From Actinomyces sp. (GTDB taxonomy: Bacteria > Actinomycetota > Acidimicrobiia > Acidimicrobiales > Aldehydirespiratoraceae), in contig RFFY01000047.1 of NCBI GenBank assembly GCA_003697065.1, forward strand, positions 1 through 11,979: a stretch of 11,979 nucleotides of DNA. The letters run 5' to 3'. The notes below the pieces were generated by a model. The model was not told where the DNA came from. It did not search any database and worked only from the letters and a program-made list of their open reading frames with translations. Shown piece by piece: positions 1 to 6,592 of this stretch. Each line of letters opens with the position of its first letter. The stretch's first letter is position 1. The translations under genes and the position numbers were made by a program.

Positions 1-1758
1 CCCCTCCCGGGTGATCTTGATCCCGAAGGGCTTCAGCGCCCCCGGCTTCATGTCGGCGAAGTCGTAGACGCTGCCGTCCTTGCCGCCGAACTCGTGCCAG
101 TGGCCACCGCCCTTCTGGAGCCCGCCCTTGTGGTCGGCGTTGCCGATGAGGACGTTCAACATGATGACGGCGGCGCCGGCGTAGAAGCCGTTGGTGTGCT
201 GGACCGGACCCCGGTAGAGCTCGACGACGGCCCGGGGGCCGTGGCTGGTGAGCTCGGCCGCGACCTCGCTGATCTGGCGCACCGGAATTCGGGTGATCTC
301 CGCCACCTCGTCGAGGGTGCGGGAGAGAGCCTCGTCGCGGATGAGCTGGAGGGCCGAGGCGACCTCGATCCCGTCGATGGTCGTCGAGACGAACAGATCG
401 CCGACCACCGGGGTCTCCTCGTCGTCGGGATCGACGGCGACGGGACGACCGTCGACCATGACGACGACGTGTCCCTCGTCTCCGACACCGATCTCGGCGG
501 CGTCGAGCAGGGCCGTGGGTCGGCCGTCGACGATCTTCACCAGATGGGTGGCGTTGGTCCAGGTCGACTCGCCCGCCGCGGCCGCCGCCGCCTTGTTGGC
601 GTTGGCGAGATAGGCCGCGTTGTAGCGGGCGTTCTCGAACATCCACCGCATGATCCCGTAGGCGAGCACCAGGTCGGTTCCCGGCTTGATCGGCAGCCAC
701 CAGTCGGCCTTGCCGGCGTCGTGGGAGAGGCGGGGGTCGACGACGGCGGTCTTGAGCCCCCGCTCGACCTTGCCGGTCGTGATCTTCTCGGCCATCGGGG
801 TCTTGCCGAAGTTGGCGGTGAAGGCGCCGGTGCCCCAGAAGACGATGAACTCGGCGTTCTCGGCGTCGGGCTTGAGGTGATGGGTGCCATGTCCCGTCAA
901 CTCGCTGTAGGCGATGTGATGGGACTGCTCGCAGATGGTCGTGTGGGCGAACCAGTTGACCGTGCCGAGGGCGTCGCCGGTGAAGCGCTTGGCGAACTCC
1001 TTGCGTCCGTGTTCGATGCGCCCGTTGTCGAGGACGAACTGGTTGTTCTTCGGGCCGAGATCGGGGTGGTCGGGGTCGATGAGGAGGTCGAGGTGCTCGG
1101 CGTGCGCCGCCTTGAACTCCTCGACCGTCATCTCGCCGGCCGCCACCTTGGCCGCGTCCTCGCCCAAGGCCGCGAGGACCTCGGGATCGCGGGCGACGAT
1201 CACCTCGGCGAAACCGGGGTAGTGGCGCTCGTCGCCGATGTCGGCGAAGAGCTGTCCTCCGCTGACGACCTCGTCGACGAACTGTTCGAAGGAGATGGCC
1301 GTCCACGTGTTGGAACCCCGCTCGCCGGCCCGCTTCAACACACGCCGCACCCGGTAGGGGTCGGCGTAGGTCTGGATGCCGGACTGGCCCTTGGGGCAGA
1401 GCTTGCCGTCGGCGGTGGCGGCGTCGACGGGGGAGGTCTCGTCGTCGAGGTGGGGCAGGTAGTTCTGGGGGCTGTAGGGGTTGCCCGTGAGCTTGGCCAG
1501 CACCCCGTTTTCGGTCTTGGCCTTGATCTGGCAGGCGACGTGGCACTGCAGGCAGGTGCTGTAGAGCACGTTCTCGGGTCGGGCCAGCAGGTAGTCGCCC
1601 TTCACGTGGGCGCCTTTGGCCGCGGCCTCACCGGAGAAGACGGCCAGGGGAAGGGCGGCCGCCGCGGCGCCGGCGCCCCCGACCAGAGCCGAGGTGCGGA
1701 AGAACTCACGCCGGCTCAGCCCGCTGGCGAAGGGGGTGGAGGTGGTGGTGTCGGTCAT
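1..1758 (-). CDS. Molybdopterin oxidoreductase catalytic subunit, Tat-exported, 3' end missing
   Basis: Catalytic A subunit of a DMSO-reductase-superfamily enzyme of the polysulfide/thiosulfate/tetrathionate/selenate/arsenate group. The 586 visible codons stay open to the window edge, so the C-terminus, including the usual cofactor-binding cap domain, is outside. A twin-arginine signal (SRREFF, residues 15-20, followed by an Ala-rich stretch) predicts export. A [4Fe-4S] site is formed by C69, C72, C76 and C121, the last within LCPKG. C276 (TTICEQSHH) is a plausible Mo ligand. A pterin-binding VDPRLS motif follows, and GPVQHTNGFY near residue 520 matches the family's conserved His/Asn region. 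That region comes late, suggesting a large A subunit more like TtrA than PsrA. The ATG at 1758 has a GGGAG ribosome site (1766-1770) and lies 2 nt after the NrfD stop. The family is sure. The substrate, and whether it works as reductase or oxidase, are unknown. Confidence 0.93.
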   Translation of the reverse strand, partial: MTDTTTSTPFASGLSRREFFRTSALVGGAGAAAAALPLAVFSGEAAAKGAHVKGDYLLARPENVLYSTCLQCHVACQIKAKTENGVLAKLTGNPYSPQNYLPHLDDETSPVDAATADGKLCPKGQSGIQTYADPYRVRRVLKRAGERGSNTWTAISFEQFVDEVVSGGQLFADIGDERHYPGFAEVIVARDPEVLAALGEDAAKVAAGEMTVEEFKAAHAEHLDLLIDPDHPDLGPKNNQFVLDNGRIEHGRKEFAKRFTGDALGTVNWFAHTTICEQSHHIAYSELTGHGTHHLKPDAENAEFIVFWGTGAFTANFGKTPMAEKITTGKVERGLKTAVVDPRLSHDAGKADWWLPIKPGTDLVLAYGIMRWMFENARYNAAYLANANKAAAAAAGESTWTNATHLVKIVDGRPTALLDAAEIGVGDEGHVVVMVDGRPVAVDPDDEETPVVGDLFVSTTIDGIEVASALQLIRDEALSRTLDEVAEITRIPVRQISEVAAELTSHGPRAVVELYRGPVQHTNGFYAGAAVIMLNVLIGNADHKGGLQKGGGHWHEFGGKDGSVYDFADMKPGALKPFGIKITREG

Positions 1759-1760
1759 GG

Positions 1761-3074
1761 TCAGACTCCCGTCGCGAGTTCGTCGGGTTCGTCGGTGGAC
1801 CCGACCGCCGGCTGCGGGTCGGATTCGAAGAGGGGGAGGAACTTCCAGGCCGCCATGAAGGCGAGCACGAGGATGGCCACCACGCCGAGAGACGAGAACC
1901 ACTCGACGGGTGAGGGGAAGTAGGAGTAGGCGGCCCGCGGGTCGGTGAGGGCCTCGTCGAGCCCCTCGAGCTGGGGGAAGAGGTAGGCCGGGATGACGAG
2001 GTTGAGGCGCACGGCGAGGATGCCGGCCACGATGCTCGCCCCCGCGGCCCCCAGCCAGGTGGCCGAGCGGCGGGTCGGAGCCACCGTCAAGGCGAGGGGC
2101 AGCAGCCAGGCCATCCCGATCTGGCCGAACCAGAACACGTACCAGTAGGGCCCGAAGGCGATCTGGTGCCACACGTCGGTGTGGTCGGGGATCCCGCTGT
2201 AGAGGCTGACCAGCACGTCGCTGGCGAAGAGCACCAGGTCGATGGCGATGAAGGCCATCACGAAGCTGCGCAGCCCGCTGACGATCTCGGCGTAGTGGGC
2301 GTCGCGGGGGGCGAACCAGCTGTAGAGGAACAGCATCAGCCCGGCACCCGACAGCAGAGCCGAGATGAGAAAGACGATCGGGAACAGGCCGCTGAACCAC
2401 AGGGGCTTGGCCGCCACCACGGCGAACAGGGCGCCGGTGCCGCCGTGCACACCGATGGCGACGGGCACACCGATCATGCCCAGGGTCCGGACGATCCGGG
2501 CGGTCCGGGCGCTCTCCTCGGGTGTGCCGTCGGCCCGGCGGCCGAGGGCCAGCACGCCGTAGAAGCGGCGCCGCACGCCGGTGGCGTCGTCGCGGGCCGC
2601 CGCCAGGTCGTCACGCATCAGCAGGTAGAGCTCGCTGCAGATGATGGCGATGTAGACGAGGTAGAGCATCGCCTCCCAGGCGAGGACCGATGAGGCCTGC
2701 CAGTCGACGAACACCTTGTAGAAGCGGAAGGGATGACCGAGGTCGATCCAGACGAAGACCAGACCGCCGGCCAGCGCGAACAGGGCGGACACCAGCGCCA
2801 TGCGCCCCATGCGCTCGAAGCGCTCGAGGCCGAACACGTAGATGACCGTCGACATCAGGAACGAACCGGCCGACAGGCCGATGCAGTAGATGTAGAAGGC
2901 GACCCACATGCCCCAGGCGACGTTGCTGGTGAGGTTGGTCACGCCCAGCCCCTCGACGAAGCGGATGACGAGGGCGAAGATCCCGGCGATCCCCAGGACG
3001 CCGAGGGCGCCCACGACACTCCAGCGCAGTGCCGGGGGGATCCGGGGGGTGTCGGTGTGGATGGTGAGAGTCAT
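1761..3074 (-). CDS. NrfD/PsrC-family membrane subunit
   Basis: Integral membrane quinone-binding subunit of 437 residues that would anchor the exported Mo/Fe-S dimer and pass electrons to or from quinone. About ten hydrophobic segments are visible, near residues 19-40, 52-81, 92-112, 128-151, 196-221, 227-251, 268-291, 308-330, 339-357 and 392-412. The stretch IDLGHPFRFYKVF (110-122) and RLNLVIPAYLFPQLEGL (356-372) are typical of the family. The frame is open for 67 more codons upstream, but that extension is Arg/Pro-rich and lies inside the iron-sulfur gene. The ATG at 3074, with AGGA six bases before it, is therefore the better start. It begins 8 nt after the iron-sulfur stop and ends 2 nt before the catalytic subunit, so the three genes are almost certainly cotranscribed. 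Confidence 0.93.
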   Translation of the reverse strand: MTLTIHTDTPRIPPALRWSVVGALGVLGIAGIFALVIRFVEGLGVTNLTSNVAWGMWVAFYIYCIGLSAGSFLMSTVIYVFGLERFERMGRMALVSALFALAGGLVFVWIDLGHPFRFYKVFVDWQASSVLAWEAMLYLVYIAIICSELYLLMRDDLAAARDDATGVRRRFYGVLALGRRADGTPEESARTARIVRTLGMIGVPVAIGVHGGTGALFAVVAAKPLWFSGLFPIVFLISALLSGAGLMLFLYSWFAPRDAHYAEIVSGLRSFVMAFIAIDLVLFASDVLVSLYSGIPDHTDVWHQIAFGPYWYVFWFGQIGMAWLLPLALTVAPTRRSATWLGAAGASIVAGILAVRLNLVIPAYLFPQLEGLDEALTDPRAAYSYFPSPVEWFSSLGVVAILVLAFMAAWKFLPLFESDPQPAVGSTDEPDELATGV

Positions 3075-3080
3075 GGCACG

Positions 3081-3084
3081 TCCT
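3081..3084 (-). promoter_or_regulatory. Ribosome binding site for the NrfD gene
   Basis: AGGA on the minus strand, six bases before the ATG at 3074. Its first two bases belong to the TAG stop of the iron-sulfur gene, so termination and re-initiation are close together. It supports the 437-residue start over the longer open frame. Confidence 0.6.
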
Positions 3085-4000
3085 AGGCGAGGTAGTAGAC
3101 CTTGGGATTGGTGCCGAGTTCCTCCTTGAGGCGCATCGCCCGCTCGGTGGCGGCGAGCTCGCTCACGAGGCTCTCGGGGTCGTTCAGGTCGCCGAAGTAG
3201 GTCGCTCCGCCGATGCAGGTGGTGGTGCAGGCGGGCAGGAGGCCGGCTTCGACGCGGTGCAGGCAGAAGTGGCACTTGCGGGCGTTGCCGATGGGCGAGC
3301 GGCCGGGCCGGTCGGGGTCACGACGCCACTCGCGGCCGTACTCGTAGTTGGCCCGGGTCTCGTAGGGCATCACCGCCGGCGTGCCCTCGGTGTAGTACTC
3401 ACCGAAGTCGAAGGAGCGGGCACCGTAGGGGCACGAGGTGATGCAGTAGCGGCACCCGATGCACTGGTCGTAGTCGACCTCGACGACACCGTCGGGCCGC
3501 TTGAAGGTGGCACCGACGGGGCAGGGCGGCACGCAGGGCGGATCGTCGCATTGCATGCAGGGCCGGGGAACGAAGCGGGTGCGGACGTTGGGGAAGGTCC
3601 CGATCTCCTCGACGAGCACCGGGCGGTACTCGACCCCGGGTGGCGAGGCGTTCTCGGCGATGCACGACACGGTGCAGGCCTTGCAGCCGATGCACTTCTG
3701 CAGGTCGATGACCATGCCCCAGCGGCGCTGGTCGACGGGCTTTTGCAGGGCTCGGTGCAGGTCGGCGCGCATGCGTTCGAGATGGTTGCCGGCAGCGAAG
3801 GCAGCGGGTGCCGGCGCCACCGAGGCTTCGAACTCCCCGGTGGAATCGGCCTCGGCGGCGGCGGGGGCGGCGAGGGCGGTGTCGGCGGCGACGGTGGCCG
3901 CCGCCGTCCCGAGCACCCCGGCGAGGAAGCGGCGTCGCCGTTCGTCGGTTCCCGCGTCCGGCGGGTCCGATCTCTCGGCGGCGCACGCGATGTGGATCAT
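3083..4000 (-). CDS. Tat-exported four-cluster ferredoxin-type subunit of molybdoenzyme
   Basis: Electron-transfer B subunit (305 residues) of the DmsB/PsrB/TtrB/NrfC type, linking the Mo subunit to NrfD. Sixteen cysteines fall into four groups as in the family: C103/106/109/113, C148/151/156/160, C180/183/186/190 and C243/246/258/262, enough for four [4Fe-4S] clusters. An N-terminal twin-arginine signal is present (RRRRFLAG, residues 21-28, then an Ala-rich segment ending near AAPAAA). This subunit thus has its own export signal in addition to that on the catalytic subunit. The ATG at 4000 has a strong GGAGGTG site six bases upstream. It is the first gene of the operon, and the divergent regulatory region lies just upstream. 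Function by family is secure; the physiological substrate is not. Confidence 0.95.
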   Translation of the reverse strand: MIHIACAAERSDPPDAGTDERRRRFLAGVLGTAAATVAADTALAAPAAAEADSTGEFEASVAPAPAAFAAGNHLERMRADLHRALQKPVDQRRWGMVIDLQKCIGCKACTVSCIAENASPPGVEYRPVLVEEIGTFPNVRTRFVPRPCMQCDDPPCVPPCPVGATFKRPDGVVEVDYDQCIGCRYCITSCPYGARSFDFGEYYTEGTPAVMPYETRANYEYGREWRRDPDRPGRSPIGNARKCHFCLHRVEAGLLPACTTTCIGGATYFGDLNDPESLVSELAATERAMRLKEELGTNPKVYYLA

Positions 4001-4006
4001 GACGGC

Positions 4007-4013
4007 ACCTCCA
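4007..4013 (-). promoter_or_regulatory. Strong ribosome binding site for the iron-sulfur subunit
   Basis: GGAGGTG on the minus strand, six bases before the ATG at 4000. This near-consensus site fixes the start of the first operon gene. Confidence 0.75.
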
Positions 4014-4073
4014 CGCTCGTCGTGGACAGTGAGCTCGTGCTCGCTTTCACGATCACCCGCCGCCGACGGCGCT

Positions 4074-4095
4074 GATAGGGTCCCAGGTCCCTATC
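4074..4095. repeat. Perfect 7-bp inverted repeat, possible operator
   Basis: GATAGGG and CCCTATC flank an 8-base spacer, with perfect complementarity. It sits in the divergent promoter region, about 50 bp from the lipoprotein start and 74 bp from the operon start. It has no T-run on either side, so a terminator is unlikely. A regulator-binding site is the simplest reading, but this is inference. Confidence 0.4.
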
Positions 4096-4108
4096 TCCGG
4101 GCGAGATA

Positions 4109-4122
4109 TATGTAAGGACATA
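4109..4122. repeat. TATGT-N4-ACATA inverted repeat in AT-rich patch
   Basis: Two perfect 5-bp arms around AAGG, inside the AT-rich stretch most likely to hold a core promoter. Short arms mean chance is possible. The position makes an operator or overlapping -10 elements plausible. Confidence 0.3.
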
Positions 4123-4145
4123 GTCGACACTGCCGATCGGACCCC

Positions 4146-5138
4146 ATGCGCACCCGACACCGCCTCATCTCGCTGTTCGTTCTCTGCTCGACGCTCGCCG
4201 CCGCCTGCGGAAGCTCGTCCCCGTCCGAGGTGGCCACCTCGGAGCCGGACACGACCAGCAGCGTCGCCCCGACGACGACGGCCGCCCCGACCACCACGAC
4301 CGCGTCCACCGCGGCCCCGTCCACCACCGAGGCGCCCACCACGACCGCCGCCCCTGTGGCCGCCCCCGACGGCTACCCCTTCGCCGACAGCATCGACATC
4401 GACCTCTTCGAGCTCTACCGCGAGATCGCCACCGTCGCCGGCGACTGCAGCCGCCTCCAGCGGGAGGTCGTCAGCGAGGAGTTGTCGGTCGAATCGGACG
4501 AGATGAGCTGCGGCGAGCAGTCGACCACCCGTCGCTACTACCTCCTCCTGCTCGACGAGGCCCTGCGCGTCCACACCATCGAGGCAACCGCCGACCCCGA
4601 GGCCCCCACCGCCGACGCCCCCTACCTGGTCACCGAGCGCATCTACGACTTCGAAGCCGACCCCCCGACGGTGTACGAGCGTTCCGGCCACACCGCCTTC
4701 GACGCCTACGACCGGCTCGACACCGACTTCTCGGCGTCGCCCCTCGACGATCCGGCCGCCACCGCAGCCGACCTGCTGGCCCTGTACGACCAGGGCGGGG
4801 CGGACCACTACATCTGCTACACCGAGGACACGGGCGCTGCCCCGGACCTGATGGTCGCCTTCGACGCCACCGACCTGGCGCTGTGGGTGCTCTACGACGG
4901 CCAGAACACCGCCCTCGCCGTCGATCTCGACAGCCAGGACGCCAACGGCTCGACCCTGATCGACCGCTACACCGAGATCGTCGGTTCCACCATCGGGGGG
5001 ACCTACACCCTGACCCACGAGGGCATCTGGGACTACGTCACCTACGACCGACCCGACGGACAGCAGTTCACCTTCACCATCGATCACACCCGCTCGGTGG
5101 ACGACGGGGGCGGCTACCGCACCACGCCCTGCTGGTGA
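4146..5138 (+). CDS. Secreted lipoprotein with Thr/Ala/Pro linker, unknown function
   Basis: A 330-residue protein not recognised as a known family. It has a basic N-terminus, a short hydrophobic core and a lipobox-like LAAAC ending at C21, so it is probably a lipoprotein on the outer face of the membrane. Residues 31-74 form a low-complexity Thr/Ala/Pro/Ser linker, common in actinobacterial surface lipoproteins. The remaining ~255 residues are acidic and contain four further cysteines (C101, C122, C224, C329), which could form two disulfides outside the cell. The protein ends in Cys-Trp. The ATG at 4146 has only a weak GGA upstream, but the signal peptide begins right there. It is transcribed away from the molybdoenzyme operon. 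Its last 25 bp overlap the 3' end of the IniC-like gene on the other strand. A competing minus-strand open frame over the same region is Gly/Val-rich with no domain and was rejected. Confidence 0.85.
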   Translation: MRTRHRLISLFVLCSTLAAACGSSSPSEVATSEPDTTSSVAPTTTAAPTTTTASTAAPSTTEAPTTTAAPVAAPDGYPFADSIDIDLFELYREIATVAGDCSRLQREVVSEELSVESDEMSCGEQSTTRRYYLLLLDEALRVHTIEATADPEAPTADAPYLVTERIYDFEADPPTVYERSGHTAFDAYDRLDTDFSASPLDDPAATAADLLALYDQGGADHYICYTEDTGAAPDLMVAFDATDLALWVLYDGQNTALAVDLDSQDANGSTLIDRYTEIVGSTIGGTYTLTHEGIWDYVTYDRPDGQQFTFTIDHTRSVDDGGGYRTTPCW

Positions 5139-6592
5139 GCGCCGAGGGCGAAGATCAGGCCTTCGCAGGTCCGCGCCGCGACACCGGCCAGCTCGCGGCG
5201 GGCCGCGCTGCTGGTCGGCTGTTCGGCCAGCGAGCGCTGACGGGCCAGCTCCTGGTGGGCCGCGGCGAGCAGGTCGGCGGCCGGCGTGTCGGCCGGCAGA
5301 CCCAGACGGATGTGCGCCGCGTCGCCGTCGGCCCCCAGGAGACGTTCCAGGGCGTCCCGACTCTGCTCCGGTAGGCGCACCCGGCCGGCGCGCAAGGCGG
5401 CGAGCGCCCGCGCCTCGGTGAGCTCGTGGGCACCGGCGCGGATCTCCTCCGCTCGCGCCACGACATCACCGTCGAGCATGCCCGCGCCGGCGAGGGCCTC
5501 GATCTCGGCCAGGGCGCTGCGCACCTTGAGCAGATCCCGACGGCGGGTGAACGACTCGTCGAGGCGTCGCCGCAGGGTGGTCAGACCACTGGCGTCCAGC
5601 AGCACGCCAGCCAGCCCGGTCGCCGAGGTGGCTCGCCCCGTCCGCAGGGCATCGACGGCACAACGGATCCCGAAGAGCCCGAAACGCTCGAGCAGAAGTG
5701 CCCGCTCCTCGCCGGTCAGGACCACCGTGGCGTCCGGCTCACGGAAACGGTCGGCCGACCACAAGAGAGGCTCGAGATCGTCGGACGGCAACTGGGACAG
5801 GGCGCCCAGCGCCCGGTACTCGACCTCGCGGAGACCGGCCGCGGCCTGGGCCACCAGACCCGCCACCGGGACCACGCCCGCGCACAGGCGGCGGATCTCC
5901 GGCCTGCGCTCGTAGCGGGCGGCGATAGCGGCGGCCGACTCGACGGCGTCCAGGCGACCCACACCGATCTCGTCGGCGCGACTCAGCACCCCGATGGCGT
6001 TGAGAGGCGTGGCCCGCGACACCGACTCGTCGTGGAAGGCCTCGAGGAAGTCGATGTCGTCCCGATGGACGTGACGCATCAGATACAGCACGGCGTCGGC
6101 CTCGGTGCTCCGCTCGTCCTCGGGTGTGAGGAAGCGGGTGGTCGCCGCACCCACCTCGGTGTCGATCGAACCGATTCCGGGGGTGTCGATGATGGTATGG
6201 GCGCGCAGAGCCGCCGTCGGCCAGGTGACGTCGAGCCGGTCGATCTCGCCCGCCTCCCGGCCCTCCAGGTCGATCTCGAGCACCCCGTCGGCGCGGGAGA
6301 AACGCAAGGGGACGGTCGCCGATCCGATCGTCGCCTCCACCCGGTAGCTGACACCGTCGCGGTACCAGGTCACGATCCGCGTGCACTCGCCCGCGTCCGT
6401 GGGGGCGACCTCGTCGCCGATCAGGGCGTTGACGAGGGTGGACTTGCCGGCCTTCACCCGACCGGCGACCGCCACCTTCAGGGGCTCGTCGAGGGCGAGG
6501 CGGGCCGCGCGCAGACGATCGGACACCGGTGCGGGCGAGCGGCCGACCGCCTCGTCGAGGAGTGCCCGCACCCGGTCGATCAGGGGGATCAC
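5114..6592 (-). CDS. iniC: IniC-like dynamin-family GTPase
   Basis: A 492-residue bacterial dynamin-like GTPase, resembling from memory M. tuberculosis IniC (about 493 residues) along its length. Visible motifs: G1 GRVKAGKS (44-51), G2 Thr in ECTRIVTW (T71), G3 DTPG (136-139), and SRADEIG (204-210) where G4 should be. Other IniC-like stretches are EVAPTDAGE and LLERFGLFGIR. There is no hydrophobic membrane paddle, unlike the IniA-like partner. The start is GTG, with a strong GGAGGAG site five bases upstream. It forms a 4-bp GTGA overlap with the IniA-like stop, so translation is probably coupled. Last gene of the cluster; its end overlaps the convergent lipoprotein gene by 25 bp. In mycobacteria the iniBAC products are induced by cell-wall inhibitors. 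Action at the membrane with the IniA-like protein is inferred. Confidence 0.92.
   Translation of the reverse strand: MIPLIDRVRALLDEAVGRSPAPVSDRLRAARLALDEPLKVAVAGRVKAGKSTLVNALIGDEVAPTDAGECTRIVTWYRDGVSYRVEATIGSATVPLRFSRADGVLEIDLEGREAGEIDRLDVTWPTAALRAHTIIDTPGIGSIDTEVGAATTRFLTPEDERSTEADAVLYLMRHVHRDDIDFLEAFHDESVSRATPLNAIGVLSRADEIGVGRLDAVESAAAIAARYERRPEIRRLCAGVVPVAGLVAQAAAGLREVEYRALGALSQLPSDDLEPLLWSADRFREPDATVVLTGEERALLLERFGLFGIRCAVDALRTGRATSATGLAGVLLDASGLTTLRRRLDESFTRRRDLLKVRSALAEIEALAGAGMLDGDVVARAEEIRAGAHELTEARALAALRAGRVRLPEQSRDALERLLGADGDAAHIRLGLPADTPAADLLAAAHQELARQRSLAEQPTSSAARRELAGVAARTCEGLIFALGAHQQGVVR

Larger units (their letters stand above)
4001..4145. promoter_or_regulatory. Divergent intergenic region, probable promoters for both sides
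   Basis: The only gap over 100 bp in the window, between the start of the molybdoenzyme operon (leftward) and the lipoprotein gene (rightward). It holds an AT-rich patch (about 4104-4123) that stands out against the GC-rich background, plus two inverted repeats listed separately. No convincing -35/-10 pair could be assigned on either strand, so promoters are inferred from position and base composition. Confidence 0.5.

Noticed and set aside
94..1923. 609-codon plus-strand open frame opposite the catalytic subunit
   Set aside because: Val/Gly/Asp-rich shadow of a GC-rich gene; the minus strand has a Tat signal, iron-sulfur cysteines and Mo-enzyme motifs.
3075..3275. 67-codon N-terminal extension of the NrfD gene
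   Set aside because: Arg/Pro-rich, fully inside the iron-sulfur gene; the ATG at 3074 has its own ribosome site and directly precedes a normal family N-terminus.
4053..5087. 344-codon minus-strand open frame opposite the lipoprotein
   Set aside because: Repetitive Gly/Val/Arg composition arising from the Thr/Ala-rich linker read backwards; the plus strand has a signal peptide and lipobox.
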